Source: Gordonia oryzae (GTDB lineage: Bacteria; Actinomycetota; Actinomycetes; Mycobacteriales; Mycobacteriaceae). From it: a stretch of 64,000 nucleotides of DNA. The notes under the pieces are model-generated. The model worked only from the letters and a program-made list of their open reading frames with translations. It did not search any database and had not been told where the DNA came from. The stretch spans positions 1 to 64,000 of the forward strand of contig NZ_RKMH01000019.1 of NCBI RefSeq assembly GCF_003797185.1. The letters run 5' to 3'. The position numbers and the translations under genes are program-made. Below, piece after piece: positions 9,298-18,166 of this stretch (positions within the stretch are counted from its first letter, which is position 1; each line of letters opens with the position of its first letter).

Positions 9298-10032
9298 GTG
9301 GCAGACAAACGCCGGAAGCCGATCGTCGATCCGCGAGCCGCCGAACGGCGCCGTTCGCTCGTCATGAAGATCGGGGCGGGTGTCGCGATCGTGGCTATCG
9401 CCGTCATCGTTGCCGTCGCGGTGATCCACAAAAACAAGTCCTCCACAGGTGACGCCACCGCGCCGTCGGTTGCGACCAACAGCTCGTTCCGCATCACCAC
9501 CGCCCCCGCGGGCAGCACCCCGCCGGTCACCGTGCAGATCTACGAGGACTTCCAGTGCCCGGTCTGCAAGCAGTTCGAGCAGGTCTACGGCGACGCGTTG
9601 ACACAGGTCCGCAGCAATCCCAAGGTCGCCATGGATTATCAGCCGGTGGCCATTCTCGACCGGATGTCGAGCACCAATTACTCCACCCGTTCGGCCAACG
9701 CGTCGGCGTGTGTGGCTGAGGCCACCAAGGGTGCCGACAACTTCGCGATCTGGCTCAAGTTCCACAACATTCTGTACGCGAATCAGCCCGAGGAGAACGG
9801 CTCCGGTCTGTCCGACGATCAGCTCGCTGCTTTCGCCAACCAGGCCGGCGCGCCCAACGTCAAGGAGTGCATCACCAACGGCCAGTTCAAGAACTGGGTT
9901 ACTCAGCAAACCAAGGCCTCCCAGGTCCAGGGAACACCGACGGTGAAGATCAACGGTCAGGATTTCAACATCCAGCTGGGCCCTGATGCCTTCCTCGCCA
10001 GGATCAACCAGGCCGCCGGCACCGCACAGTAA
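9298..10032 (+). CDS. DsbA-like thioredoxin-fold oxidoreductase, membrane anchored
   Basis: This 244-residue protein has a positively charged N-terminus, one membrane anchor (about residues 24-42) and an extracytoplasmic thioredoxin fold. The active site is CPVC in IYEDFQCPVCKQFEQ (about residues 87-90). The cis-Pro side is QGTPTVKING near residue 215. Such proteins insert disulfide bonds into exported proteins. GTG 9298 follows AGGAGA closely. A VKOR gene starts 38 bp downstream, the partner that reoxidises DsbA in actinobacteria (compare M. tuberculosis Rv2969c/Rv2968c). The partnership is inferred from order and family knowledge. Confidence 0.88.
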   Translation: MADKRRKPIVDPRAAERRRSLVMKIGAGVAIVAIAVIVAVAVIHKNKSSTGDATAPSVATNSSFRITTAPAGSTPPVTVQIYEDFQCPVCKQFEQVYGDALTQVRSNPKVAMDYQPVAILDRMSSTNYSTRSANASACVAEATKGADNFAIWLKFHNILYANQPEENGSGLSDDQLAAFANQAGAPNVKECITNGQFKNWVTQQTKASQVQGTPTVKINGQDFNIQLGPDAFLARINQAAGTAQ

Positions 10033-10070
10033 TCCCGAGACAAATCCACCCCGAGGCGAAGCGACCAGCA

Positions 10071-10739
10071 ATGAGCAGCACCCCCGCTCCTTCCGGCCCC
10101 ACCGGCGACCCTGAGGAACCAGCGGTCGAACCGCCCAACGACGCGATCACCGATGACCGGCCGTGGTGGCTCCTGCGCCCCGAGGTGTCCCCCGCGACTG
10201 GCATCGTGATCCTGATTCTCGGTGTCCTCGGGTTCATCTCGGCGGCGACGCTCACGATCGAACGCATCGAACTGCTCATCAACCCGCAATACGTGCCGAG
10301 TTGCAGCATCAATCCGGTGCTGTCGTGTGGCTCGGTGATGGTGACCGAGCAGGCACGGGTCTTCGGGTTCCCCAATCCGCTGATCGGTATCGCCGCCTTC
10401 TCGGTGATCATCGTGACCGGCGTGCTCACCACCGCCCGCGTCTGGCTGCCGCGGTGGTATTGGGCGGGTCAGACACTCGGGCTCGCCCTCGGTTTCGTCT
10501 TCGTCAACTGGCTCGCCTTCCAGAGCATCTACCGGATCAATGCGCTGTGCCCCTACTGCATGGTGGTGTGGACGCTGACGCCGATCCTGCTGATCCTCAG
10601 CGCCGGAAGGCTTTTCGGCGACTCACCACGAGCGCGCGACCTGCGCGGCTGGCTGTGGGTGCTGTTACCCCTGTGGTACGCGATCATCATCGTCGCGATC
10701 GGTGTGCACTTCTGGGACTACTGGTCGACGCTGATCTGA
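10071..10739 (+). CDS. Vitamin K epoxide reductase family protein (VKOR, DsbB-like)
   Basis: This 222-residue membrane protein has a cytosolic polar N-terminus (about 35 residues) and five hydrophobic segments. It carries the VKOR cysteine pairs: the loop pair in SCSINPVLSCGSVM (about residues 82-91) and the active CPYC (about residues 163-166). It reoxidises DsbA and passes electrons to membrane quinone. It directly follows the DsbA-like gene, probably in one operon. The gene converges with the nickel/cobalt transporter 21 bp away. Confidence 0.9.
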   Translation: MSSTPAPSGPTGDPEEPAVEPPNDAITDDRPWWLLRPEVSPATGIVILILGVLGFISAATLTIERIELLINPQYVPSCSINPVLSCGSVMVTEQARVFGFPNPLIGIAAFSVIIVTGVLTTARVWLPRWYWAGQTLGLALGFVFVNWLAFQSIYRINALCPYCMVVWTLTPILLILSAGRLFGDSPRARDLRGWLWVLLPLWYAIIIVAIGVHFWDYWSTLI

Positions 10740-10760
10740 ACCGTCTGACTTCCTCCGGGG

Positions 10761-11879
10761 TCAACGGCCACCGGCGCTCGGGGGAGTCGTGACCAGCCGG
10801 CGCTCCAGCTGCGCGAGTTTCCAATAGGCGATGGCGATAACCCACGCGACGATGAACATGATCACGATCGCGATCCCCGCGGTGTTCAGATCGAAACCGC
10901 TGATCCAGTTGGTGATCGGGTTGTCCCAGCCGAGATCGTCGTGCAGCACGCCGACCAGTTCGATGGTCCCGATGAGCAGCGCCACCGCGATCGACAGGCC
11001 GGTGAGGGTCAGGTTGTAGTAGATCTTGCGACCCGGATGGGCGAACGCCCAGTCGTAGGCCACGGTCATGAACATGCCGTCGAGGGTGTCCACCAGACTC
11101 ATCCCGCTCGCGAACAGCAGGGGCAGAACGAGAATCGCATACCAGGGCAGTCCCGCGGCGGCGCTGGTACCGGCGAGGGCGAGCAGAGCCACCTCCGTCG
11201 CGGTGTCAAAGCCGAGCCCGAACAACACGCCCACTGGATACATCTGGAACGGATGCCGGATACGCCGCATCACCGGCCCGAGGAGTCGCGCCAGAAACCC
11301 ACGGCCGTTGAGCGCCTCGTCGAGTTGCGCCTCGTCGAAGCTCCCACTGCGTAACGAGCGGAACACCCGCCAGATGCCGATGAGCGCAACGATGTTGATC
11401 AGCGCTATCAGATACAGGAACGAGCCGGACGCGACGGTGCTGATGGTGCCCAGGGCCTGCCGGGCGCGTGAATCGTCGTCGGTGAGTGCCGAGACCGCAT
11501 GGGCGCCGACGATCACGAGTATCGCCATCACGAAGACGATTGTGGAATGCCCCATGGCGAACCAGAATCCGACCGATTTTGGGCGTTTGCCGTCATTCAT
11601 CAGCGTGCGGGTGGTGTTGTCGATCGCGGCGATGTGGTCGGCGTCGAATGCGTGTCGCAGACCGAAGGTGTACGCCGTGACGGCGAGCCCCACGCTGAAG
11701 ACCTGTTTACCCAGGCTGTAGTGGTGCGGAACGATGACCATCAACAGCACACCGAATGCCACGGCGTGCATCGCGGCGATGACGCCGAGTTGTACTGCGG
11801 CGTGGACCCAGTCGGTCCGGGTCCATCTGGTGCTGTCGGCCGAGCCGATCGGGTCGGCGGGCGAGGATGCAGAATTCAC
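10761..11879 (-). CDS. Nickel/cobalt transporter, NiCoT family
   Basis: This 372-residue protein has eight predicted membrane helices and the NiCoT signature RHAFDADHIAAIDNTTR in TM2. Further family motifs are FAMGHSTIVF, LGFDTATEVALLAL and GMSLVDTLDGMFM. It imports Ni2+ and/or Co2+. GTG 11879 is preferred: the sequence farther upstream in frame runs into a cobalamin riboswitch, which must be untranslated leader. Riboswitch control strongly suggests cobalt as the relevant substrate, for cobalamin synthesis. The gene sits among copper genes but is regulated separately. Confidence 0.92.
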   Translation of the reverse strand: MNSASSPADPIGSADSTRWTRTDWVHAAVQLGVIAAMHAVAFGVLLMVIVPHHYSLGKQVFSVGLAVTAYTFGLRHAFDADHIAAIDNTTRTLMNDGKRPKSVGFWFAMGHSTIVFVMAILVIVGAHAVSALTDDDSRARQALGTISTVASGSFLYLIALINIVALIGIWRVFRSLRSGSFDEAQLDEALNGRGFLARLLGPVMRRIRHPFQMYPVGVLFGLGFDTATEVALLALAGTSAAAGLPWYAILVLPLLFASGMSLVDTLDGMFMTVAYDWAFAHPGRKIYYNLTLTGLSIAVALLIGTIELVGVLHDDLGWDNPITNWISGFDLNTAGIAIVIMFIVAWVIAIAYWKLAQLERRLVTTPPSAGGR

Positions 11880-11894
11880 GTGAGAGCCTTTGGA

Positions 11895-12030
11895 TTGCGC
11901 GTCCGAACAAGGTGACGTGGGGCAGGGTCTGGCTGACCGTGCCCGTTCGGCACGGATGACAGTGGCGCGACCGCACCGGATTCTCACCGGTTTCCTGGGT
12001 TCCCACGCGCTGACGAAGGACGTTACACCC
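11895..12030 (-). promoter_or_regulatory. Cobalamin riboswitch (AdoCbl class)
   Basis: On the minus strand the leader contains the conserved core in order. First comes GGGAA (about 12003-11999), then CCGGTGAGAATCCGG, then GCGGTCGCGCCACTGT, and finally the B12 box AGCCAGACCCTG (about 11936-11925). This is the diagnostic arrangement of cobalamin riboswitches, which turn genes off when the cofactor is abundant. It ends about 15 nt before the GTG of the NiCoT gene. The limits are approximate because peripheral stems were not folded. Confidence 0.92.
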
Positions 12031-12104
12031 TCGACGGTGACATCAATAGAGGAGGTATCTCACGGACCCGGGAATTCGCGTCGGGAACCCACGACCCGGG
12101 GGCA

Positions 12105-13793
12105 TCACCACACAACAAATCCGACCGTGGTGACCTGCGCGTCGGAATCGCTGAACTGCACGGTCAGCGTCAGTGTCCAGGCACCGGCGACCGGAACCGA
12201 CGCCGCGACGCTGCGCCAGCGAGCCGCCCTGAGCGAGCCGGTAACCGTTGTGTCCGATTGGTCCGGAACGAATTTCAGCACCAACGACGGAATGCCCGCC
12301 GACTCCGAGGACAACGTCGCGCGCAACGATCGTGCCGCGATCGGCCCACCGCGACCGCCATCAAGGGCCACATCCACCACGGTCGGACCGCGGCGCGTGG
12401 TCGATACCGACACCTGTGCCGAGCCGTCGTCGAGCGGGGCAGCCACCTGCACCGGCGGACCATAGGTGGTGCGCGCGGGCGGTTCGGTGACCAAGACGGA
12501 GGTGACGACGAGGACGGCGATCCCGCAGGCCATCTCGAGCGGCACCGAACGCCGAACACGGCTGAGGCCGAGGCGACGACGCGCGTATGCCGCCAGGCCG
12601 AGCATCGCCAGTACGAGAGCCGATTTGACGAGCACAACGACACCGTAGGTGGTGTCCCACAGCGCTTGCACCGGCCAGATCTGCCGCCACGCCTGGAATT
12701 CCCCGGAGAGTACCAGGACGACCACCATGGCGAACGCCCACCGCGACCACCGATGCAACACCGCAGGTGTCAGCAGCTCGGGCGTCGGCGGCGATGCGGG
12801 TGTCGGCCATTCAGACGTCACCGCAGCTGGGTTTCGGGAGTGCTTGTCGGGCAGCAAGATCAGCACCATCGAGAGCAGTCCGCCGAGCCAGAGTGTCATC
12901 GCCACCACGTGCAGCGTGGTGACCGGCATGGCCAGCCATACCAGATCCCCCACCGACGCATGGCCGTCTGCGGCGATGGTAACGGCGATACCCAGCCCGC
13001 AGGCCCCGATCAGCGTTCCACCCCACGCATGTGGGACTCGTCGGCGCGCGGCCGCGAACAGCACCGGCCCGAGCGCCACGACCAGGGCCGCTCTGACGAG
13101 CATCACCGTCGCATCGCCACCGTCGAGGCCGGAGGAGAGTACCGAGCCCGAGATTGCCTGGCTCACACCAACATCTGCCCTCTCGGCGGCCCGGACGAGT
13201 ACCGTGCCCGCACAGGCCAGAACCGCCAGGACCCAACTCTGCGCCACCGTCCACCGGAACCGTTTGAGCGCCAACGTTCTCGGATACAGCATCAGCGACA
13301 CCACCGCGAGACCCACAGTGCCCACCAGCCCCGCGTAGAGCAGCGCCTGCGATCCGCGATCGAGTGCGGTGACCGAGGCGGCGACCGGCGGTGCGGCCGG
13401 TGCGGGGGTTCCGGGGTCGGCCCGCACGCCGAACACGATGGACCCGGTGACCACGTGGGTGTCGGCGGAAATGACTCGCCAGGTTGCCGAATAGCTTCCG
13501 GCCGGCAGATCGGGGCGCATCTGGATGGCCAGGGCGTTCCCGGCCGCGGTCAGGTGTGACGCCCCGGTGTCGACACGATCACCCTGCGTCGAGATGACAC
13601 GCGCGGGATCGGCTCCCACGCTGATGTTCTCGTCGAAGGTCAACACGACCTGGGACGGCGAGACGGCGACTCGCGAGTCGTCGGTGGGCACGCTGGAGAC
13701 CAGGGTGGCGTGTGCGCCGGCCAGGCCAGGAGTGGCCATCGCCCACGCACACACCACCCCGAAGAACACCAGGAGCGCTGTGCGCCATCTCAA
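12105..13793 (-). CDS. CopC-CopD fusion copper resistance protein (YcnJ-like)
   Basis: This 562-residue protein has a signal peptide ending near GLAGA. A CopC domain follows with the mature N-terminal HATLVSSVPTDD, whose His is a classic copper ligand, and DTHVVTGSIVFGV. An eight-helix CopD membrane domain comes next, then a C-terminal extracytoplasmic beta domain. It probably binds periplasmic copper and moves it inward. The start is TTG 13793, overlapping the TGA of the upstream ycnI-like gene, with AAGGGG upstream. This gives tight translational coupling. A longer frame upstream would run through the ycnI gene and is not credible. Operon order: DUF5134, ycnI-like, copCD. Confidence 0.88.
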   Translation of the reverse strand: MRWRTALLVFFGVVCAWAMATPGLAGAHATLVSSVPTDDSRVAVSPSQVVLTFDENISVGADPARVISTQGDRVDTGASHLTAAGNALAIQMRPDLPAGSYSATWRVISADTHVVTGSIVFGVRADPGTPAPAAPPVAASVTALDRGSQALLYAGLVGTVGLAVVSLMLYPRTLALKRFRWTVAQSWVLAVLACAGTVLVRAAERADVGVSQAISGSVLSSGLDGGDATVMLVRAALVVALGPVLFAAARRRVPHAWGGTLIGACGLGIAVTIAADGHASVGDLVWLAMPVTTLHVVAMTLWLGGLLSMVLILLPDKHSRNPAAVTSEWPTPASPPTPELLTPAVLHRWSRWAFAMVVVLVLSGEFQAWRQIWPVQALWDTTYGVVVLVKSALVLAMLGLAAYARRRLGLSRVRRSVPLEMACGIAVLVVTSVLVTEPPARTTYGPPVQVAAPLDDGSAQVSVSTTRRGPTVVDVALDGGRGGPIAARSLRATLSSESAGIPSLVLKFVPDQSDTTVTGSLRAARWRSVAASVPVAGAWTLTLTVQFSDSDAQVTTVGFVVW

Positions 13794-14488
13794 TTCGATG
13801 AACGCCCCTTGCGAATCAGGGCCAGGTTGGCGACCCCGACCAGCAGAGCGACGATCGCAATGACCAACCCGGCGATGCCCGGCCACGACGGTGAGGAACT
13901 CGAGTCATCCGACATCGACTGATCGCCCAGATGTCCACCGGATGCCGCGGCGAGGGAGAGCACGGGTGCCGGATGCTCCGGCTCGGCCTGCCCGGAAACC
14001 GCTTTCTCGTTCCAGTTCACCACGGTGCCGTCACTGTAGGTCTGCTGGGCGGGAAGCGAGAGCGCCGCCTTGTCTGGCAGCGGTCCCGCCGACACGCTGA
14101 ACGTATCGAAGTTGCCCGGCGCGATGGCGGCCTGCGGGGTCTGCGCCTTCCAGATCACTTGGGAGACATACTGGGTGATCTCGTTGCCGTCGTCGTCCTT
14201 CTGCGGTGTCGGCAGGCTCTTCTTGACCACCTGCACCGTCCATCCCGGCTTCGGTTGCGTCGACACCGAGATGATCGGGGTGTCGTCCGGGAAGGTCACC
14301 GCCAGTTCGGTGGTCGACGCGGTGTCGGATTCGGTGGGCACCCGGAAGGTCAGCACGCCGTATCCGCCCTCGGTGGCGTCGACTCCCGATACCTTGACAT
14401 GCGCCGACGCCGGCCCGCAGAGACCGATCATCAGTGTCACCGCGGCTCCCGCCAGGGCAAGCACTACTACCACTAGTCTTCTCATCAT
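13790..14488 (-). CDS. YcnI-like DUF1775 copper-binding protein
   Basis: This 232-residue exported protein has a signal peptide (residues 1-29) ending ASA. The mature N-terminus starts HVKVSG, whose His is the conserved copper-binding residue of DUF1775/YcnI. The beta domain contains LTFRVPTESDTASTTELAVTF. A C-terminal membrane helix (about residues 207-226) with RKGR after it anchors the protein. YcnI proteins work with YcnJ/CopCD in copper acquisition; here copCD starts on its stop codon. GAGGAAATCG precedes the double ATG. In the canonical order DUF1775 precedes CopCD, as seen here. Confidence 0.88.
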   Translation of the reverse strand: MMRRLVVVVLALAGAAVTLMIGLCGPASAHVKVSGVDATEGGYGVLTFRVPTESDTASTTELAVTFPDDTPIISVSTQPKPGWTVQVVKKSLPTPQKDDDGNEITQYVSQVIWKAQTPQAAIAPGNFDTFSVSAGPLPDKAALSLPAQQTYSDGTVVNWNEKAVSGQAEPEHPAPVLSLAAASGGHLGDQSMSDDSSSSPSWPGIAGLVIAIVALLVGVANLALIRKGRSSN

Positions 14489-14545
14489 CGATTTCCTCGT
14501 TCTCTCGTAATTTCACTACTCTCCGGTGGCGAATGCACCGGGGTC

Positions 14546-15181
14546 TCACATCAGGAGGGCGAAGGCCGCACCCATCCCGGTGGCCATCAGCACCTCGCCC
14601 CAGGGGCGCGCGGGCCCACGGATCAACGCGTAGAACCACCACAGAGCAGCCGCGAGGTAAGCGGCTGCACAGACCCCGGCGATCACCGTCACGCCGGTTG
14701 GCTGCGCCCAGCCCGCGGTGCCCGGCACTCCCATACCGCTCATCGCACCCATACCGCCCGCCGAACCCATGCCGGTCATCGAGCCCATTCCGGTCATCGA
14801 CCCCTGGGCCGAGTTCGCCTCCGCAGAGCCGGAACTCACCGTCGCCGGCACCGACATCAGCACCGACATCAGCACCATCGACGCCATCATGGCAGCGTGG
14901 TACGCCCCGACCAGCAGGTGACGTCGCGTCGTATCGGCGTCGACGACCACGCGATGAGCGAAGAACAGGGCACCACCACTGAACAGCAGTACCGACACGA
15001 TCGGTGCCACCCGCGCACCCCACGGCCAGACCATCGCTATCATCGCGACGGCCATCAGGACGTGCAGAATTCCGGCACATCGCATCAGTGGGGTCGGCGA
15101 CTGCCACGCACGCATGAGGTAAATCACCGCGCACAGCGTGAACACGCCGGTGATCGCCACGGTAGCGGCCAGTTCGCCCAC
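14546..15181 (-). CDS. DUF5134 domain membrane protein
   Basis: This protein of about 211 residues has six hydrophobic helices. Its loop is rich in Met, Gly and Ser (SMTGMGSMTGMGSAGGMGAM, about residues 130-150). Methionine-rich loops can bind Cu(I), and the gene heads the ycnI-copCD operon, so a copper role is plausible but unproven. DUF5134 is found mainly in actinobacteria with copper genes. The start is unsure: GTG 15181 follows GAGAGG, while GTG 15238 in the same frame follows GGGAA and would add 19 residues. mftG ends about 130 bp upstream on the same strand. Confidence 0.75.
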   Translation of the reverse strand: MGELAATVAITGVFTLCAVIYLMRAWQSPTPLMRCAGILHVLMAVAMIAMVWPWGARVAPIVSVLLFSGGALFFAHRVVVDADTTRRHLLVGAYHAAMMASMVLMSVLMSVPATVSSGSAEANSAQGSMTGMGSMTGMGSAGGMGAMSGMGVPGTAGWAQPTGVTVIAGVCAAAYLAAALWWFYALIRGPARPWGEVLMATGMGAAFALLM

Positions 15182-15309
15182 CCGCCTCTCGTCCGTCAGA
15201 TGTAGTCGAGCCGCAAGAGTGGTCGGATGCCGGTGCACAAAGGTTCCCGGGGATCGATGAACTTCTTCCCGAAAGCGTGGTCGGGCGCGCAGGGACGTGG
15301 TCGGTGCGG

Positions 15310-16710
15310 TCAGTGCCCCGCCGCGAGCGCCACACCGATCCGGCGCGCCATCATCATGATCGTGGCGTGCGGTCCGCTGCGGCCCGGACTCGGCAGGATC
15401 GAGCCGTCCACCACCCGTAGTCCCCGCACGCCGACCACCCCACCCAACCAGTCGGTGCGGACGCCCATCGGCAGGCTGCCGAAAGCGTGCTGCGAACTGC
15501 GGATCACCGGATCGACCGAAATCGAATCGGGCTCCACCACCTCGTCGAACTCGGCGGACGCCAACATGTCCACCACGTCCGACGCCGTGGCCCACAACGG
15601 GGCCGCCGCCGACTCGTCGAGGTCGTCGAACCGTACGCGCACCGAACCGCCCGACGCCGATGAGAGACGAGCGGGCCCCGCATGGAGCATCCCACAGACC
15701 CCCATGACCTGTGAGCCGCCAGCCGATCCGGTCACGTACCGCTGGAAATCATCGGAGTAGCAGCGGATCTCGATACCGTCGTCGGTGTGCACCACGGTAG
15801 GCAGGAGTGGCCGCGGGTCATCAGCCGAACGCCTGCGGTATCCGACGAGCACCTCACGGTGTTCGCCGGCGACGAGCACGCCGGAGGTCCCGATTACCTC
15901 CGGGATCGAGCGCAGCAGAATACCTGCGGTACCGAGCGTTCCGGCGCACAGGATCACCTCACCGCAGGCGACGTCGGTGTCGACGCCCCCCGATCCCGTG
16001 GCCCGCAGATCCGTGGCCCGCAGACCCGTGGCCCGCAGACCCGTGGCCCACTGTCCCGCCATCAGTATCTCTCGTACCTGAATACCGGTTCTGACAACGA
16101 GATTCGAACGCGCGAGAGCCGGACGGAGAAACGCCTCCGCAGAGGTCGTGCGCAGTCGGTGCGCGTTGTTGCCCAGCACTCGGTTGAGACCGATGATCGG
16201 CCACCGGTCGGTCACCTCGCGGACCGGTACCCGCGTCGACCAGAATCGCTCGAAGGCGCGGGCGGCCGGCCCGAGGTCGTCCTCGCCGAACGGATACACC
16301 GACATCGGGCCGCCACTCTCGTCGAGTTCGCGATAGGCCGTCTCGACGTCGTCGACGCCCCAGCCGGTGGGCCACCCGGCGAAATCGTCGCGATGCCAGC
16401 GCAAGAAATATCCACCATTGATCGCCGAGGACCCGCCCAGCCCGCGCCCGCGGACCACGGTCTGGCCGGGCGGCGCGTCGTGGACGGTCACGAACCCCGA
16501 CGACGCGCCGATCGGAAGTGTTCGGAGATCCCGAACCGCGGCGTCGGGCCAGCCGCTGCCCTGCTCGAGCAGCAGTACCGATCGGGTGCCGTCGCGGCTC
16601 AGTGCGTCGGCCAGTACCGAACCGGCGCTGCCGGCGCCCACGATGACGACATCTGCACGTCGGGGAATCTCACCGGTCACCGACGTCTCATCCACCGGTG
16701 TTCTCACCAT
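15310..16710 (-). CDS. mftG: Mycofactocin system GMC-family oxidoreductase MftG
   Basis: This 466-residue FAD enzyme has the dinucleotide fold VVIVGAGSAGSVLADALS near the N-terminus. The GMC signature VRGRGLGGSSAINGGYFLRW follows, and the C-terminal active-site region ends SGPHATIMMMARRIG. MftG feeds electrons from reduced mycofactocin to the respiratory chain in mycobacteria. It is the last mft gene on this strand, 13 bp after mftF. ATG 16710 is chosen; upstream in-frame codons overlap mftF. A stretch encoded at 15995-16054 repeats the ATGLR motif through a 15-bp tandem duplication and is probably a surface loop expansion. Confidence 0.9.
   Translation of the reverse strand: MVRTPVDETSVTGEIPRRADVVIVGAGSAGSVLADALSRDGTRSVLLLEQGSGWPDAAVRDLRTLPIGASSGFVTVHDAPPGQTVVRGRGLGGSSAINGGYFLRWHRDDFAGWPTGWGVDDVETAYRELDESGGPMSVYPFGEDDLGPAARAFERFWSTRVPVREVTDRWPIIGLNRVLGNNAHRLRTTSAEAFLRPALARSNLVVRTGIQVREILMAGQWATGLRATGLRATDLRATGSGGVDTDVACGEVILCAGTLGTAGILLRSIPEVIGTSGVLVAGEHREVLVGYRRRSADDPRPLLPTVVHTDDGIEIRCYSDDFQRYVTGSAGGSQVMGVCGMLHAGPARLSSASGGSVRVRFDDLDESAAAPLWATASDVVDMLASAEFDEVVEPDSISVDPVIRSSQHAFGSLPMGVRTDWLGGVVGVRGLRVVDGSILPSPGRSGPHATIMMMARRIGVALAAGH
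15995..16054 (+). repeat. 15-bp in-frame tandem repeat inside mftG
   Basis: Four consecutive 15-bp units (15995-16009, 16010-16024, 16025-16039, 16040-16054) share CCGTGGCCCGCAGA with a few changes. On the coding strand they give four five-residue units of the type RATGL. The frame is kept, so MftG is intact. The repeat lies in the linker after QVREILMAGQW. Confidence 0.9.
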
Positions 16711-16723
16711 CTTGATTCGGCGG

Positions 16724-18166
16724 TCAGCGCGTGACGACAGGTCGAAGGGCGCCGAAATCACGTTGACGCACAACACCTTCCCACAGTCCCGCACCGTAGG
16801 CGAGGTCGTCGAGACGGCGGCAGATCAGATAGGCGACGGGGCCGATCGCGGGACCGTGCGTGGTGTCGGCGAGGACGCCGCGCACCCACTCGGCGAGCCC
16901 CTCGGCGATGGCCACCTCGATGACGAGGATCCGGAATCGCTTGGAGATCAACGCCAAGAGAATTGCCACAGGCCAATAATGTCGACAGATCGCCCCGGCC
17001 GCCTGCAATAGTCCATATCCGGCCGCGCGGCCGGTCAGCTGAGCGGCCGCCACTGACGCGTCGGGCAGGTCGCCGAGCCGCGTCCGCAATCGATGTGCCA
17101 CGCGGACCAGCACGAGGAAGGCGAGAACAAGTCCGAGCTTCGTCCGCGACAACAAGGCCGCCACCGCCAGCGCCATCGACGCCGTCATCACGATCGGCGC
17201 GGCGAGCGTGCCGTGCCGTGCAGCCAGCAACGCCGCTCCGGTGCCGTAATAGCGGCGTCGAGACAACACCTGCCGCAGGCTGGTGCGATGGTCGTGGGCA
17301 ACCCGGGCGACCGGGTCGTAGCGCATCCGCCAGCCCGTCTCATGCAGTCGCCAACACAGGTCGACGTCCTCGGCCACCCGGAGGCTTTCGTCGAATCCGC
17401 AAAAAGCGCTGCGCCGCACGATCATTGCCGCACTGGGCACATATGGTACGGACGTACCGGGTACCACGGCGGCCTCGGTCGGCCCCATATCGAGAGACGA
17501 GTGACCGTTCTCGTAGCGCTCGGCCATCGACAGGCGTTCACCGCGCCGGGCCGACAACCCGACGATCCGGGGTGCGGCCAGCGCCACCAGCGGATCAGAG
17601 AAGTGCGCCAGGAGCATCACCAGCCAGTCTGGCTCGGGAACGACGTCGGAGTCGAGAAAGGCCACGAAGTCCGTCGTTGCGGCGGCCGCCCCCGCGTTAC
17701 GGGCTGCGGCCGGGCCGCGGTTGGACTCGAATCTAATGACCTGCACCAGCGGCCCCTGCGCGACGAGGGGCACGGCCGAGCCGTCGTCGACCACGATGAC
17801 GCGGGTACCGGCCACCGCGTCGAGGAGCCGGTCGACACCGGATTGGTTGTCGCGCACCGGGACCACCACGGTGACGTCATCGGGCGTGGGCCCCGACATG
17901 GGCCGTGGATGAGCGATGCCGGTCTCGAGTAGCGTCCGCGAGAGCGTGCGCGTGGCAGTGTTGCACACCTCGATGCGACCGTCGGCCGAGGTGAGACCGA
18001 GCGCGGTGTCGCTGAGCCGGAGCATTCGGGTCGGCGACCCACCGACGAGGTGGCGCAGGTCGCCGCGACGTGCGCACCGCAGATCGATCTGGATCTGGAA
18101 ACCGTCCGGCAATCCGGAATCGCTCGGGGCGGGCATCTTCTGCGCGACCCATTCGGTCGTCGTCAC
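16724..18166 (-). CDS. mftF: Mycofactocin glycosyltransferase MftF
   Basis: This 480-residue protein has an N-terminal domain of about 95 residues, then a GT2 glycosyltransferase fold. Its motifs are VTVVVPVRDNQSGVDRLLDAV, the DDG in VIVVDDGSAVP, and the metal-binding DSD in FVAFLDSDVVPEPDW. C-terminal hydrophobic helices (about residues 310-350 and 385-415) suggest membrane association. MftF adds beta-1,4-glucose units to premycofactocin. GTG 18166 overlaps the mftE stop by four bases (GTGA), which implies coupled translation. Confidence 0.93.
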   Translation of the reverse strand: MTTTEWVAQKMPAPSDSGLPDGFQIQIDLRCARRGDLRHLVGGSPTRMLRLSDTALGLTSADGRIEVCNTATRTLSRTLLETGIAHPRPMSGPTPDDVTVVVPVRDNQSGVDRLLDAVAGTRVIVVDDGSAVPLVAQGPLVQVIRFESNRGPAAARNAGAAAATTDFVAFLDSDVVPEPDWLVMLLAHFSDPLVALAAPRIVGLSARRGERLSMAERYENGHSSLDMGPTEAAVVPGTSVPYVPSAAMIVRRSAFCGFDESLRVAEDVDLCWRLHETGWRMRYDPVARVAHDHRTSLRQVLSRRRYYGTGAALLAARHGTLAAPIVMTASMALAVAALLSRTKLGLVLAFLVLVRVAHRLRTRLGDLPDASVAAAQLTGRAAGYGLLQAAGAICRHYWPVAILLALISKRFRILVIEVAIAEGLAEWVRGVLADTTHGPAIGPVAYLICRRLDDLAYGAGLWEGVVRQRDFGALRPVVTR

